Below, one piece after another: positions 1 to 8,342 of a stretch of 64,000 nucleotides of DNA. Every line of letters starts with the position of its first letter. Position 1 is the first letter of the stretch. A program made the translations under genes and the position numbers. The notes beneath the pieces were generated by a model. That model ran no database searches and was not told where the DNA came from. It saw only the letters and a program-made list of their open reading frames with translations. Source of the stretch: JADJNW01 sp964517145 (GTDB lineage: Bacteria; Bacteroidota; Bacteroidia; Chitinophagales; Saprospiraceae); NCBI GenBank assembly GCA_964517145.1, contig CAZFBN010000001.1:40838-104837 (forward strand), in the 5' to 3' direction.

Positions 1-549
1 GCCATTCAAATCGAACAAAGCCGCCGCGTGGATGCCGCCGGTCTGCGCAAATAATGTCTGCTGCTGATCGAGTTTTTGCGGAAGCGAAAAAAGCAGTTCT
101 GTCGCAATCGTTGGCTCATTTTTAGGTAAGAGATAGGGACAAGTGACCTGCACCATTTCAATGGAAGCCTTGCCACAAATGCCACAACTCGAACTTGTAT
201 AAAAATGCCGGTTGAGTTGATTGATATCGAAATGTAAATCGGGATGTAAATCCACCAAAAGACTGTTCTCCTGCGCCGTTTCTTCCAATTGATCCGCTAC
301 AAAGCGCATTTGTATTACATCCATGATATGGGTAATAATTCCTTCGCTTAATAAAAATCCCAACGCCAGTTCAAAATCATTGCCGGGCGTGCGCATCGTC
401 ACTGCCAGGCTTTTGCGCATACGCCCTGAGCTTTTGCCATAAGCAAGTTGAATTTCCAGAGGTTCTTCAACAGCGAGCAGGTCATCCTTGAAGATAAAAG
501 TATCATGCTTGATCTTAATAAGTTGTCTGGAGATGCTCCCTCTATTCAT
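1..549 (-). CDS. fdhD: Formate dehydrogenase accessory sulfurtransferase FdhD (3' end cut by window)
   Basis: FdhD passes sulfur from the cysteine desulfurase to the molybdenum cofactor of formate dehydrogenase; it is cytoplasmic. The first 183 codons are visible, from the ATG at 547-549 to the window edge. Family signatures seen are RTPGNDFELALGFLLSEGII (residues 53-72), the Cys pair in SSCGICGK (about residues 120-127) that carries sulfur, and FAQTGGIHAAALFD near the cut. The family is usually 260-280 residues long, so roughly one third is missing. No formate dehydrogenase gene lies in the window; it may lie to the left. The gene is isolated from its right neighbour by a repeat-filled spacer. 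Confidence 0.93.
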   Translation of the reverse strand, partial: MNRGSISRQLIKIKHDTFIFKDDLLAVEEPLEIQLAYGKSSGRMRKSLAVTMRTPGNDFELALGFLLSEGIITHIMDVIQMRFVADQLEETAQENSLLVDLHPDLHFDINQLNRHFYTSSSCGICGKASIEMVQVTCPYLLPKNEPTIATELLFSLPQKLDQQQTLFAQTGGIHAAALFDLNG

Positions 550-580
550 CAGGTTGATTCTTGTTATTTTTTGTTAAAAG

Positions 581-938
581 GAAGACAGATAAATAATCTT
601 GCTAAAAACATCAAGTTTGATGGCTGAAATATCAGCGTAGAAGTATTAATGATCTGGCTTGATGTACGACGCATCAAAGTAGTTGTTATATGCTATCTAG
701 CTTGATTAATTTTATATCAAAGCTGAATAAAAATACATCTGGTAAGATGTTATACACAACTACGAAGATATAAGAAAAGATCAGACTTGAAGCATATTGC
801 ATCTCGCTTGAAGCAAAAAATATCAACGAAGATGTGTAGCACATCAAGAAAGATGCAAATAGGTACATCAAAAGCATTGTTAGGAAAAGTTGAGATGGTA
901 AAAAGGGCAGCGTTGAAGCGTAGAAGTGCTTGATAGAT
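581..938. repeat. Degenerate AT-rich 21-nt tandem array (17 units)
   Basis: When cut every 21 nt from 581, the sequence lines up in 17 units with a single one-base slip at 770. Units share an ATC core at positions 10-12 (ACATCAA, ATATCAG, GCATCAA, ACATCTG) and end in TTGAT, TTGAA or GAAGAT. Many units or neighbours form small dyads, for example TTGATG/CATCAA at 659-674 and ACATC/GATGT near 734-750. Read on the minus strand the period gives seven-residue steps such as YASSL. The units are too diverged for CRISPR and there are no spacers. Function unknown. Confidence 0.75.
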
Positions 939-1012
939 AGTCGAAACAATAGTTATCCTGAAGGGGAGGATCAGGGGAATACTGGAATGTTGGAATGCAG
1001 TTTATCACATAT

Positions 1013-1142
1013 TCAGGTTAAAGGCATTCAATAAAATTACCAAAACGGTAGATTGGTTAATCAATCCAGGCAAATCGGTCAGGACGTTTTATTGGTATTC
1101 TATCCTGCCTGATTAGGCTGGGTTTTAATGCCTTTAACCTGA
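1013..1142. repeat. 130-bp segment with 16-bp perfect terminal inverted repeats
   Basis: TCAGGTTAAAGGCATT at 1013-1028 is the exact reverse complement of AATGCCTTTAACCTGA at 1127-1142. The interior has no ORF and contains a smaller dyad, GATTG/CAATC, near 1052-1067. The size and ends resemble a MITE, but I see no target-site duplication next to the ends. Confidence 0.5.
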
Positions 1143-1241
1143 TTTTATTTTTGATTTTTCTACTACTCCAGCGTCCGGAGCAGCGCAATAGCTCAAAAGA
1201 GCACGCCAACAACAATCTGGGAAGACTTCGGTTGCAATGTT

Positions 1242-1934
1242 TTAAAGTTCGCGAATCATCAAATTGCGAAAATAGACCTTATTCCCATGATCCTGGAGTG
1301 CGATGCGTCCTTTTTTGGCAGTACCATAGTCAGCGTAGTCTTTCCACTTACCTTCGGTTTTGCGTTTGTACCAGTCGTCGCTCCAGGCAGTGAATTCAAC
1401 CACTTTGGCACCATTGAGCCAGTGCTCGACGTGTCCTTTGTTGAAGACAATTTTACTAGCGTTCCACTGTCCTACGGGCATCACTTTCTTTTTGTCGTTA
1501 GCGGTGTACATCGCGTAGTCAGCGGCAGTCTTTTGCCATTTTTCGAGCGCCTGCGGAAAGCCAATATCGTCAATCATTTGATACTCAGGACCCGTTTCAT
1601 AAGGTGCCTGGTACTTTGGAGCTTCAACCACGTGGTACATGACGCCACTGTTGGCACCGGGTGTTACTTTCCATTCCCAGCTGAATTCAAAATTTTCGTA
1701 TTCTTTGTCTGTCACAATATCGCCGCCATGTGCGTCCGCTGCAGCACCAAGGCACACCAGGGCGCCGTCTTCAATCATCCAGTTCGTAATAGCACCCGTT
1801 TTGTTAAAACCATGCCAGCCGTTGAAGGTTTTACCATCGAACAAGCGCACCGCATCTTTGCTGTTGTTCATTTGTTTAGACGGAGAACAAGAAAGCGCGG
1901 CGAGTGCCAGTATCAAAAGCATTGTCGGTCTCAT
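1242..1934 (-). CDS. DUF1080 (3-keto-disaccharide hydrolase-like) lipoprotein
   Basis: DUF1080 proteins have a concanavalin-like fold; characterised members hydrolyse 3-keto-glycosides. I chose the ATG at 1934, giving 230 residues that begin MRPTMLLILALAALSC: a lipoprotein signal with the lipid Cys at residue 16. A longer frame to 1991 would bury this signal. Family features are LFDGKTFNGWHGF near the N-terminus, ANSGVMYHV in the middle, EHWLNGAKVVEF, and KGRIALQDHGNKVYFRNLMI at the end. It probably acts on sugars in the periplasm or at the outer membrane. A distant relative lies at 17419-18018. Substrate unknown. Confidence 0.85.
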   Translation of the reverse strand: MRPTMLLILALAALSCSPSKQMNNSKDAVRLFDGKTFNGWHGFNKTGAITNWMIEDGALVCLGAAADAHGGDIVTDKEYENFEFSWEWKVTPGANSGVMYHVVEAPKYQAPYETGPEYQMIDDIGFPQALEKWQKTAADYAMYTANDKKKVMPVGQWNASKIVFNKGHVEHWLNGAKVVEFTAWSDDWYKRKTEGKWKDYADYGTAKKGRIALQDHGNKVYFRNLMIREL

Positions 1935-2003
1935 ATATTTTTGTTTATTTTGAAAAATACTGTTCGGACAAATATACGAGCCGCGGCGCAAACCTTGTAT
2001 TTT

Positions 2004-4793
2004 TTAGCGCATGATCCGCATCATTCCGCCGGGTCCGCGAGCAGGAATTGGCGTAAGCGAATACGTAAAACTCATCATAAAATATTGGGCTAATGAATAA
2101 ATCCGCTCTTGGCGCAGGTAATTGACATCCGCCGTGCGATTGATACCGATGTTGCGATTGAGTATATCGTTGGCTGAGAACTTGATTTCCCCTCGACGCA
2201 GCATCACAAATTTGGATACCGAGGCATTCCAGATGGGCACTTCCTGGTCTTCGCCCGATCCGTTGATGCTATTGTAAATTTGATAATTCAAAGAAGAGGC
2301 AATCAACAAGCCGCCAGGTAAGTTCAGGTTGAATTCGGTGCCGTAGGTTTGGTTCAAAAAGTCCTGATTGAGTGATTCTTGTAAAGTGTAATGCGTTTGA
2401 TTGTAACTGATGTTCGCTGTGATAAACATTTCCAACAATTCTTTATATCGAATGATGAATCGCACACCCGTGTTGGCAATGAGCCGATCTGTCTGGTTTT
2501 CTGCTTGATTGATAAAATTGTAACCACGCGTCCAGGTCGTGTTGGTATTCAAATTCATAGACAAATAAGGACGTTTGATGGGGAAACCCACATTAAAAAA
2601 GCCATTTAGCTGATAATCTTTGTCCACATTGATGGGTTGCGTGGTGCGCACCAGATTATCATCCACCGTTTGAGCATATTGAATGCGGTTTTGTGAATAC
2701 GTGAAGCTCAGATTTGCAAAGAAATTGCGGAAAGTACCCGGATTAAAGGTCGCATAATTGGCATTGATGCGGTGCGCGTACTCAGGGCGCAAGTTCGGAT
2801 TACCAGCGGAAATGTTGAGCGGATCGCTGTTGTCAATCACTGGTGAAAGCTGGTCAATGCTAGGTTCATTGACGCTGGTTTCATAATCAAGGCGGATGTT
2901 TTTGGTAGAAGTAAACTCCTTATTGAAACGAATGTTAGGTAGTACATTGGTAAAGGAACGTCGGATGTTCACATTTTGCAATATTAATTTGCCGTCCAGT
3001 TCGGTCTGCTGCAATTGCATACCCAGGTTGAAATTCCAGTCGGTCTTATTGATTTTAAAATTTGTACCGCCGCGGTGGTAGGTGTACGTATTGTCAAACT
3101 GATTGCTCAGGGTATTGTTAAAAAAGCGTTCGCCGTTGTTGATGTCATACACTTCGCGGTTCTGGTCGTTGTTATTCTGGTTAAAAGCATAATTAAATTC
3201 CAGGTATTTACGCTTGCCGAGCGGCTCGGTGTAAGAGGTGTTGGCGCCGTAGTTGAAGGTGTTGTTATCCTGCAAATTGGTTTGCATGATCGAATCCACG
3301 CGGGTAGTAGCGCCTGCAAAAAAGCGGTTGATCGCTTCCAGTTCGCCGTTGCGTTCACTATCGTTCAAGCCCAGGGTGAAGGTAGTGCTCAAGGTGCGTC
3401 CTTTTTTGTTAAAACGATGCCGCCAAATCAGTTCACTGTTCAAGTTCGTACCATCCCCGGCAGAAACATTGCGATTGGTGCTTTCATTTTGCAGCACATT
3501 ATCGCCGTTCAGCGACTGTGCAAAGGAGTTGGAGTTTCGGTCGCTTTCGCTGTAGCCCAGTCGAGTGGTGAATTTTAGAGAATTGAGCGAGTCTATTTTA
3601 TGATCCAACACCACATTGAGTCGGTGCGAGGTGTTTAAATTGCTGCCTTCCGAATTTTTATTTTCTGTGAAAGTGCCATTCGCTAGAAAATTTTGTGTCA
3701 ATCGGTCGCTTTCCACGAAGCGATCTGCACGATTGAAGAAATAACTGCCTGTCACCTCCGTTTTTTTCTGATTGAAGGAGTTTCCAAAATTCAGACCGCC
3801 CGCCCAGGTAGTCGTAAAGCCGTTGTTGTTGTTACCAAAATCGAGTGGCAAATCGCTGTCGTTGCCATTAATTTGAATACGCACCGCGCCACCTCTGCCC
3901 ATGTTGCGGGTCATGCCTGAGAAGCTCATGTAATCTTGAACGGAGAAGCCCTGGCGATTCACGTTGTTGCCCATACCAATAATGGACAGTTGTTCGTCTT
4001 CGCGGAAGCGATTGATGCTCAGTCTGCCTTCGTAGCGCTCGTCGCTGCCGTAGCCTGCACTGGCAGTGCCAAACAAGCCTTTTTTATGGTCTTTTTTCAA
4101 GGTGAGATTCAATGTTTTTTCGCGTACGCCATCGTCAATGCCAGAAAACGTCGCTTGGTCCGATTTTTTATCAAACACCTGCACTTTGTCAATGGCTTTG
4201 GCGGGTAGGTTTTTCAAAGCGATTTTAGGATCATTGCCAAAAAATTCTTTGCCATCCACAAAAATGCGTTGTATATCTTGCCCCTGTGCCGTTACACTGC
4301 CGTCGCTGCCTACTTCTACGCCTGGCAATTTTTTTAGAAGCGCCTCCACATCGTCATTTTCCTGGGTGCGAAAAGCTTGAGCGTTGAACTCGATGGTATC
4401 TTTCTTGATCTGCACCGGAATGTGTTCGGCTTTGACAACAGCTTCGTTGAGCAGCAGACTGGCTTGTTGCAAGCGGATAATGCCTACATCGTAAGGATTT
4501 TGTGCTACGCTCGCCAGAATTTGTTGGTCGTAGGTTTGGTATCCTACATACGTAATGCGCAGCAGATAAGCGTCTTTGTTGCTAATGCCTTTTATTTCAA
4601 AAAAACCTTTTTCGTCGGAACGCCCGAAATTAACCAGGGAGGAATCCTTCGCGCTCAACAGCATAATGGTAGCTGCTTCCAAAGGCAGGGAATTATCGTC
4701 CGCCACCAGTGTACCTGTCAGATCGTAGCGCTGTGCTTGTAAAGCAATGGAGATAAAAAAGAAAAAGCATAAGAGTCGAGTGACCTTTTTCAT
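2004..4793 (-). CDS. Outer-membrane beta-barrel protein with carboxypeptidase-like regulatory domain
   Basis: This is a TonB-receptor-like outer-membrane protein of the OMP_b-brl_3 type. From the ATG at 4793 it has 929 residues: a signal peptide ending about ALQAQ, a carboxypeptidase-regulatory beta-sandwich (YDLTGTLVADDNSLPLEAATIML), a plug-like region with LLKKLPGVEVGSDGSVTAQG and IQRIFVDGKEFFGNDP, then a long Asn-rich barrel. The upstream ATG at 4817 would put charged residues ahead of the signal. The C-terminus is Gly/Met/Arg-rich (GPGGMMRIMR). The family is linked to import or secretion of peptides and siderophores, but the substrate cannot be read from sequence. It is followed closely by the DUF1080 gene. 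Confidence 0.85.
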   Translation of the reverse strand: MKKVTRLLCFFFFISIALQAQRYDLTGTLVADDNSLPLEAATIMLLSAKDSSLVNFGRSDEKGFFEIKGISNKDAYLLRITYVGYQTYDQQILASVAQNPYDVGIIRLQQASLLLNEAVVKAEHIPVQIKKDTIEFNAQAFRTQENDDVEALLKKLPGVEVGSDGSVTAQGQDIQRIFVDGKEFFGNDPKIALKNLPAKAIDKVQVFDKKSDQATFSGIDDGVREKTLNLTLKKDHKKGLFGTASAGYGSDERYEGRLSINRFREDEQLSIIGMGNNVNRQGFSVQDYMSFSGMTRNMGRGGAVRIQINGNDSDLPLDFGNNNNGFTTTWAGGLNFGNSFNQKKTEVTGSYFFNRADRFVESDRLTQNFLANGTFTENKNSEGSNLNTSHRLNVVLDHKIDSLNSLKFTTRLGYSESDRNSNSFAQSLNGDNVLQNESTNRNVSAGDGTNLNSELIWRHRFNKKGRTLSTTFTLGLNDSERNGELEAINRFFAGATTRVDSIMQTNLQDNNTFNYGANTSYTEPLGKRKYLEFNYAFNQNNNDQNREVYDINNGERFFNNTLSNQFDNTYTYHRGGTNFKINKTDWNFNLGMQLQQTELDGKLILQNVNIRRSFTNVLPNIRFNKEFTSTKNIRLDYETSVNEPSIDQLSPVIDNSDPLNISAGNPNLRPEYAHRINANYATFNPGTFRNFFANLSFTYSQNRIQYAQTVDDNLVRTTQPINVDKDYQLNGFFNVGFPIKRPYLSMNLNTNTTWTRGYNFINQAENQTDRLIANTGVRFIIRYKELLEMFITANISYNQTHYTLQESLNQDFLNQTYGTEFNLNLPGGLLIASSLNYQIYNSINGSGEDQEVPIWNASVSKFVMLRRGEIKFSANDILNRNIGINRTADVNYLRQERIYSLAQYFMMSFTYSLTPIPARGPGGMMRIMR

Positions 4794-4971
4794 AACTGTA
4801 TTGTCGTTTTTAAGCATTTTTACTGCTTCAAAAATAGGTCACTCCTTGATAGAAGCAGGTTAATCGCTCTTGAAATAAAGTTAAAAAAGGTTAATATTAA
4901 ACGACAATGGATGTGTAAGGGCAATTGTAAATTTGAGAAGTGACATAAGCCATTACAAAAATAAGCTACGC

Positions 4972-5787
4972 CTATTTCTGCTGAATGGCTGCAATGAGTT
5001 GTTCAATAGCAGCTCGTTGCGTCTTACCATATTGAAAGTACAGATAAGGCACTGCGTACTCGCGCAGGAATTGCTCGGCAGGCATTTGTCCAACCGCCTC
5101 TTGAAGCGTCGTTAGCTCGCCTTGGATAGTTGAAACAGCTGGAAATTGTAACTTAAACCGACCTAAATATTGCTCTTCGCCACTTTTGAGATTTACATAA
5201 TACAATTCAGAATATGTTATTTCACTAATATTCAAGGTTTTACCATTTACTTGCAACACTGCTTCGTTGATTTCAAAAGCTTGATCGGCATATGGCAAGG
5301 ATTTATTGATCCAGCCATTTTTTAAATGATGACGTATGTTAAAAAAATGGGCGCTATCCAACGGAAAAGATGCAGCAGCAACCTTAAACTTTGCAGGCGC
5401 AATAAAAAATAGCTCGTCTCTGAAAAAAGCTTTTATATCGTATTGATCTTCAAAAGTAGCGGATTCAAAGGCATCGCCGGAGCGCGTTGCCGCAGCGTAA
5501 TACTCATTGGGTGGCACTATCGCATCTTTCAATGCACTGATGAACTCGCCATTGTTCTTCTTCTCTTTTTTAGGCGCTAAAATATAATAACCTTTACCAG
5601 GAAAGAGGACGGACACAAAATCATTGAGGGAGCTAAAACGCAAGCTATCCGTTGGATTGATTTTATCCTTTATTTGAATAGCTTTGTTTTTAGTGTACAC
5701 CTTGCCCTGCACTTTTTTTACAACGTATTGAGCTTGAAGACTGCCAACCAGACACACAAAGAGTGATACAAAAAATAGCGTTCTCAT
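4972..5787 (-). CDS. Secreted protein with FecR-like N-terminal region, partner of CHASE2 gene
   Basis: The product has 271 residues with a signal peptide (MRTLFFVSLFVCLVGSLQAQ). After it comes a segment (about residues 21-75) that looks like a FecR beta-domain: VQGKVYTKNKAIQIKDKI, then DSLRFSSLNDFVSVLF. The remainder is not recognised. The gene starts 17 nt after the CHASE2 stop and is almost certainly co-transcribed with it. FecR-domain proteins next to CHASE2 proteins are a known pairing in other phyla, which supports the weak similarity. It should act in the periplasm, possibly as ligand, regulator or substrate of the CHASE2 protein. FecR assignment is tentative. Confidence 0.6.
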   Translation of the reverse strand: MRTLFFVSLFVCLVGSLQAQYVVKKVQGKVYTKNKAIQIKDKINPTDSLRFSSLNDFVSVLFPGKGYYILAPKKEKKNNGEFISALKDAIVPPNEYYAAATRSGDAFESATFEDQYDIKAFFRDELFFIAPAKFKVAAASFPLDSAHFFNIRHHLKNGWINKSLPYADQAFEINEAVLQVNGKTLNISEITYSELYYVNLKSGEEQYLGRFKLQFPAVSTIQGELTTLQEAVGQMPAEQFLREYAVPYLYFQYGKTQRAAIEQLIAAIQQK

Positions 5788-5804
5788 AATATTTATTTTT
5801 ATAA

Positions 5805-7046
5805 TTAAGACGTTGCTGCTTCTTCTATCGCAGCGGATTTTGGTTTTTGTAAACTTACTTTATTCCATAAATAATCTATTATTTTTAAATAAATGAGTAA
5901 AATGAGAATGTTAATATGAATATTGAATAAAAAATAAGATAAAATAGTAATGATGACCAATAAGCCCAACTCGTCCAAGGAATTCAGAATCATGCGTCCC
6001 ACCTTTGATTCAAACATGCGGTACAACCAAGCTGGTTTTTTCACTTGCACATCCGAAAAAATGCGATAACTGACAAAAGTAAACGCAATGAACATAAAGC
6101 ACACCCATCCCAAAGATATCAAGTTTTGCTTGGCTTCCAGCGTCAAATAAGCGTTGTAAATGAGCAGCAAGCCAGGCATTTGCCCAAAGGGGGTGCGGTG
6201 CATATCCGATTGAAAATCACCAATCATAATAATTTTTCCTTTAAAAAGTGCCCGCTTTTCCTCCTCGCTCATGTCATTTTTCAGCTCTAGGATGGTTCCC
6301 ATTTCATTTCGCATAAAGTTCGCTTCTTCTAAAGCATTACCAACGCGAAAATCCGAGTTTCTCACTTTAAAATCCACAATCGGCGCCGGTAAACTCAAAC
6401 GCCCGTTGAGCAGATAAAATGCGCCTTTTTTGCGGAATGTAGCGCCATTCAAGCGTTCATACATGACGAGCGGCAGCGTTTTCAGCGAATCCTTTAGCAA
6501 TAACGGAAATTTTAAAAAAATCCCTTCCGTCGCCTTATAGGTCGCCGGCGCATAAGAAATATCCATCACCGGACGCACATAATTGCCGGATTTTGTCATA
6601 TGGCTCACGCTCAGTAACTTATTGCCCAGCGTTTCAAATTCTTTTTTCAGTGCAGCATCGTAGCGGGTCGTATCTTCAAAAAGCACATCACAGATTACAA
6701 AGCGCACATCAGATTTATATTGATTTAACAAAGCGAAAAATTCCGCTAGTTGTTGCCGGTCGGTGATCACTTTTCGATGGTAAGGGCTGATTTCGTCAAA
6801 TTCATTCTTGGTATCAATGGTCGTCTTGTTTTCCGATACATTTACAAAAAGGATGTCCTCCGGGTTGGGTTTAGCATCAAAACCAAAAAGTGATTTTTTT
6901 GTGAGCGACGACCATTTGATCAAAAACGCTTCATCGCCAAAAGTATAAGGCAGACTTAGCCAATAAAAGGAAAAACACAGCATAAAAATGCCATTCAATA
7001 CACTCAGTAGCCAGATTTTATATCCTTTTTTTCGTTTTGCCGTCAT
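5805..7046 (-). CDS. CHASE2-domain membrane protein without an output domain
   Basis: CHASE2 is an extracytoplasmic sensor domain. I take the ATG at 7046 (413 residues, MTAKRKKGYKIWLLS...); a TTG nine codons earlier is the alternative. A transmembrane helix at about residues 12-32 is followed by the periplasmic domain, with ILFVNVSENK, FVICDVLFED and the hallmark GKIIMIGDFQSDMHRTPFG...MPGLLLIYNAY. Three or four hydrophobic helices follow (about 308-395), ending in a short cytoplasmic tail. There is no kinase, cyclase or peptidase domain, so signalling must use a partner. The FecR-like gene follows 17 nt away, and the divergent TPR-CHAT genes begin 0.5 kb upstream. Confidence 0.82.
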   Translation of the reverse strand: MTAKRKKGYKIWLLSVLNGIFMLCFSFYWLSLPYTFGDEAFLIKWSSLTKKSLFGFDAKPNPEDILFVNVSENKTTIDTKNEFDEISPYHRKVITDRQQLAEFFALLNQYKSDVRFVICDVLFEDTTRYDAALKKEFETLGNKLLSVSHMTKSGNYVRPVMDISYAPATYKATEGIFLKFPLLLKDSLKTLPLVMYERLNGATFRKKGAFYLLNGRLSLPAPIVDFKVRNSDFRVGNALEEANFMRNEMGTILELKNDMSEEEKRALFKGKIIMIGDFQSDMHRTPFGQMPGLLLIYNAYLTLEAKQNLISLGWVCFMFIAFTFVSYRIFSDVQVKKPAWLYRMFESKVGRMILNSLDELGLLVIITILSYFLFNIHINILILLIYLKIIDYLWNKVSLQKPKSAAIEEAATS

Positions 7047-7543
7047 ACCTAGAAAATTATTCACTTTTCGCAATTCACAAAATTAAAATTAGTACAAAAG
7101 CGGAAAGTAATACAATATTGCTCGGCAGAAATAGAAAAAAATACGACTGACATTCAAAAATATACCGTTGCGTGGACTGTAAGACGTAATTTGCTTGTTA
7201 TAAGCACGAAATTATATTGTTTGGTAACTAATCGAGTTTTCCACAATTTTTATCGCTAAATTAGGCATTTAGACGAGAAAATTTTGCTTAAATTTCGCAA
7301 GCTTATACATTTGTAGTATCCTTATCGAAACAACTCATTTTATAAAAAGCACGGAGCTTTGTAATGATTCTTTCGATTTCGATACAAAAAACTTTCCACT
7401 ATGTAAATCATTCACTTTTACTTTCTTTTATATATTCTGAAAATACAACATCACCTGACTTTTATCTTCACATGCTATTCATCATGTGAGCAAGGAGAAA
7501 TTATACCGTTAAATAATATTTTTTCATAAAAACCATATTCATT
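7047..7543. other. Divergent spacer between CHASE2 gene and CHAT gene group
   Basis: About 500 nt without a supported gene. It is AT-rich and holds a good plus-strand Bacteroidota promoter at 7283-7313, leaving a leader of about 220 nt before the first plus-strand start. A promoter for the CHASE2 operon should be here too, but I could not identify one confidently. Confidence 0.6.
7283..7313 (+). promoter_or_regulatory. Bacteroidota-type promoter (TTTG-19-TAnnTTTG)
   Basis: TTTG at 7283-7286 and TACATTTG at 7306-7313 are separated by 19 nt, matching the -33/-7 consensus of the Bacteroidota housekeeping sigma factor. Transcription would start near 7320 and read into the 7544 gene and the first TPR-CHAT gene after a leader of about 220 nt. 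Confidence 0.65.
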
Positions 7544-8323
7544 ATGACGCTTCAACTCGCAAATGAAGTTTGCCAGGCGGTCTATGTAGCCAAAAATCGC
7601 AAAGTTGTTACCATTACCGCACCTATTCTCAAAGACAACGTACAGGTGTATTGCATCCAGCAATTTGACAATGGAGACACTACTTACATCGGCTATCTTG
7701 GGAAGCAGCAAAAATCTTTCCCTTTCGATTTTACCAAGAGTACTGGCAAGGTTCATTTTTATGCCATGCTGTTGCCAACTTTAGTTTCCAAAAGCACCGA
7801 TAAACTTTTGTATGACTTCCGGCTGGGCTTAGGCGCAGGCACGGGTGAGGATTTTGACGACACATCGGGCGCTGCACTCCAGGTTAAGTTTGTGCAAGGA
7901 AATTTCACGCCTTCTTATGCGCCTTACTCCGGCACAACCCAATCGATGTTTTATTTGGGAGAATGGAATCCACCACAAAACCCACTGCCGTTCCTGCTCA
8001 ACATCAATCATTCGGTATTTCAAGGGCAAGTGCAAAACCAAACCAATACAGGCGTTACGTTCACGATTGACGCCGATGCCGAAAAGCGCAAAGAACTGGA
8101 ACAAAACGTGTGGATTCACTTCTTCGATGGTGGCGGTAAACTTTTAGCGGTGGCAGACACGATTAATAATACATTCGCAAATAATGTATGTAATTTCCCA
8201 TACACGCAAGGAGGCTTGCAGTTTGCGGCTTTTATCGGCAGCCAAAAGACCGGAGAGAATGAATTTACCTTTGCGATTGGGGATCCGGAGGAGGATGCGG
8301 TGGTGAAGATAGAGGAATTTTAA
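7544..8323 (+). CDS. Hypothetical protein preceding first TPR-CHAT gene
   Basis: This 259-residue protein is not recognised. It has no signal peptide or membrane segment and looks like a soluble, mostly beta-rich protein (MTLQLANEVCQAVYVAKNRKVVTITAPI..., many FxxxG and Asn/Gly turns) with an acidic end (GDPEEDAVVKIEEF). It is the first gene after the 7283 promoter and ends 19 nt before the TPR-CHAT gene, so the two are translated from one message. The tight pairing suggests a partner or substrate of the CHAT peptidase, but the CHAT protein is predicted to be exported while this one is not, which is a problem for a direct contact unless it leaves by another route. Confidence 0.75.
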   Translation: MTLQLANEVCQAVYVAKNRKVVTITAPILKDNVQVYCIQQFDNGDTTYIGYLGKQQKSFPFDFTKSTGKVHFYAMLLPTLVSKSTDKLLYDFRLGLGAGTGEDFDDTSGAALQVKFVQGNFTPSYAPYSGTTQSMFYLGEWNPPQNPLPFLLNINHSVFQGQVQNQTNTGVTFTIDADAEKRKELEQNVWIHFFDGGGKLLAVADTINNTFANNVCNFPYTQGGLQFAAFIGSQKTGENEFTFAIGDPEEDAVVKIEEF

Positions 8324-8342
8324 TAAAATAAAATAATTTAAA

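Larger units (their letters stand above)
550..1241. other. Gene-poor spacer holding a 21-nt array and an inverted-repeat element
   Basis: No convincing gene is seen between fdhD and the DUF1080 gene. The stretch holds an AT-rich array of 21-nt units (581-938) and a 130-bp segment bounded by 16-bp perfect inverted repeats (1013-1142). An 87-codon frame on the minus strand (686-949) exists only because the array is periodic in multiples of three. Confidence 0.7.

Noticed and set aside
3015..4742. Open frames of 90-187 codons on the plus strand opposite the 2004-4793 barrel gene
   Set aside because: Antisense shadows of a long, well-supported gene.
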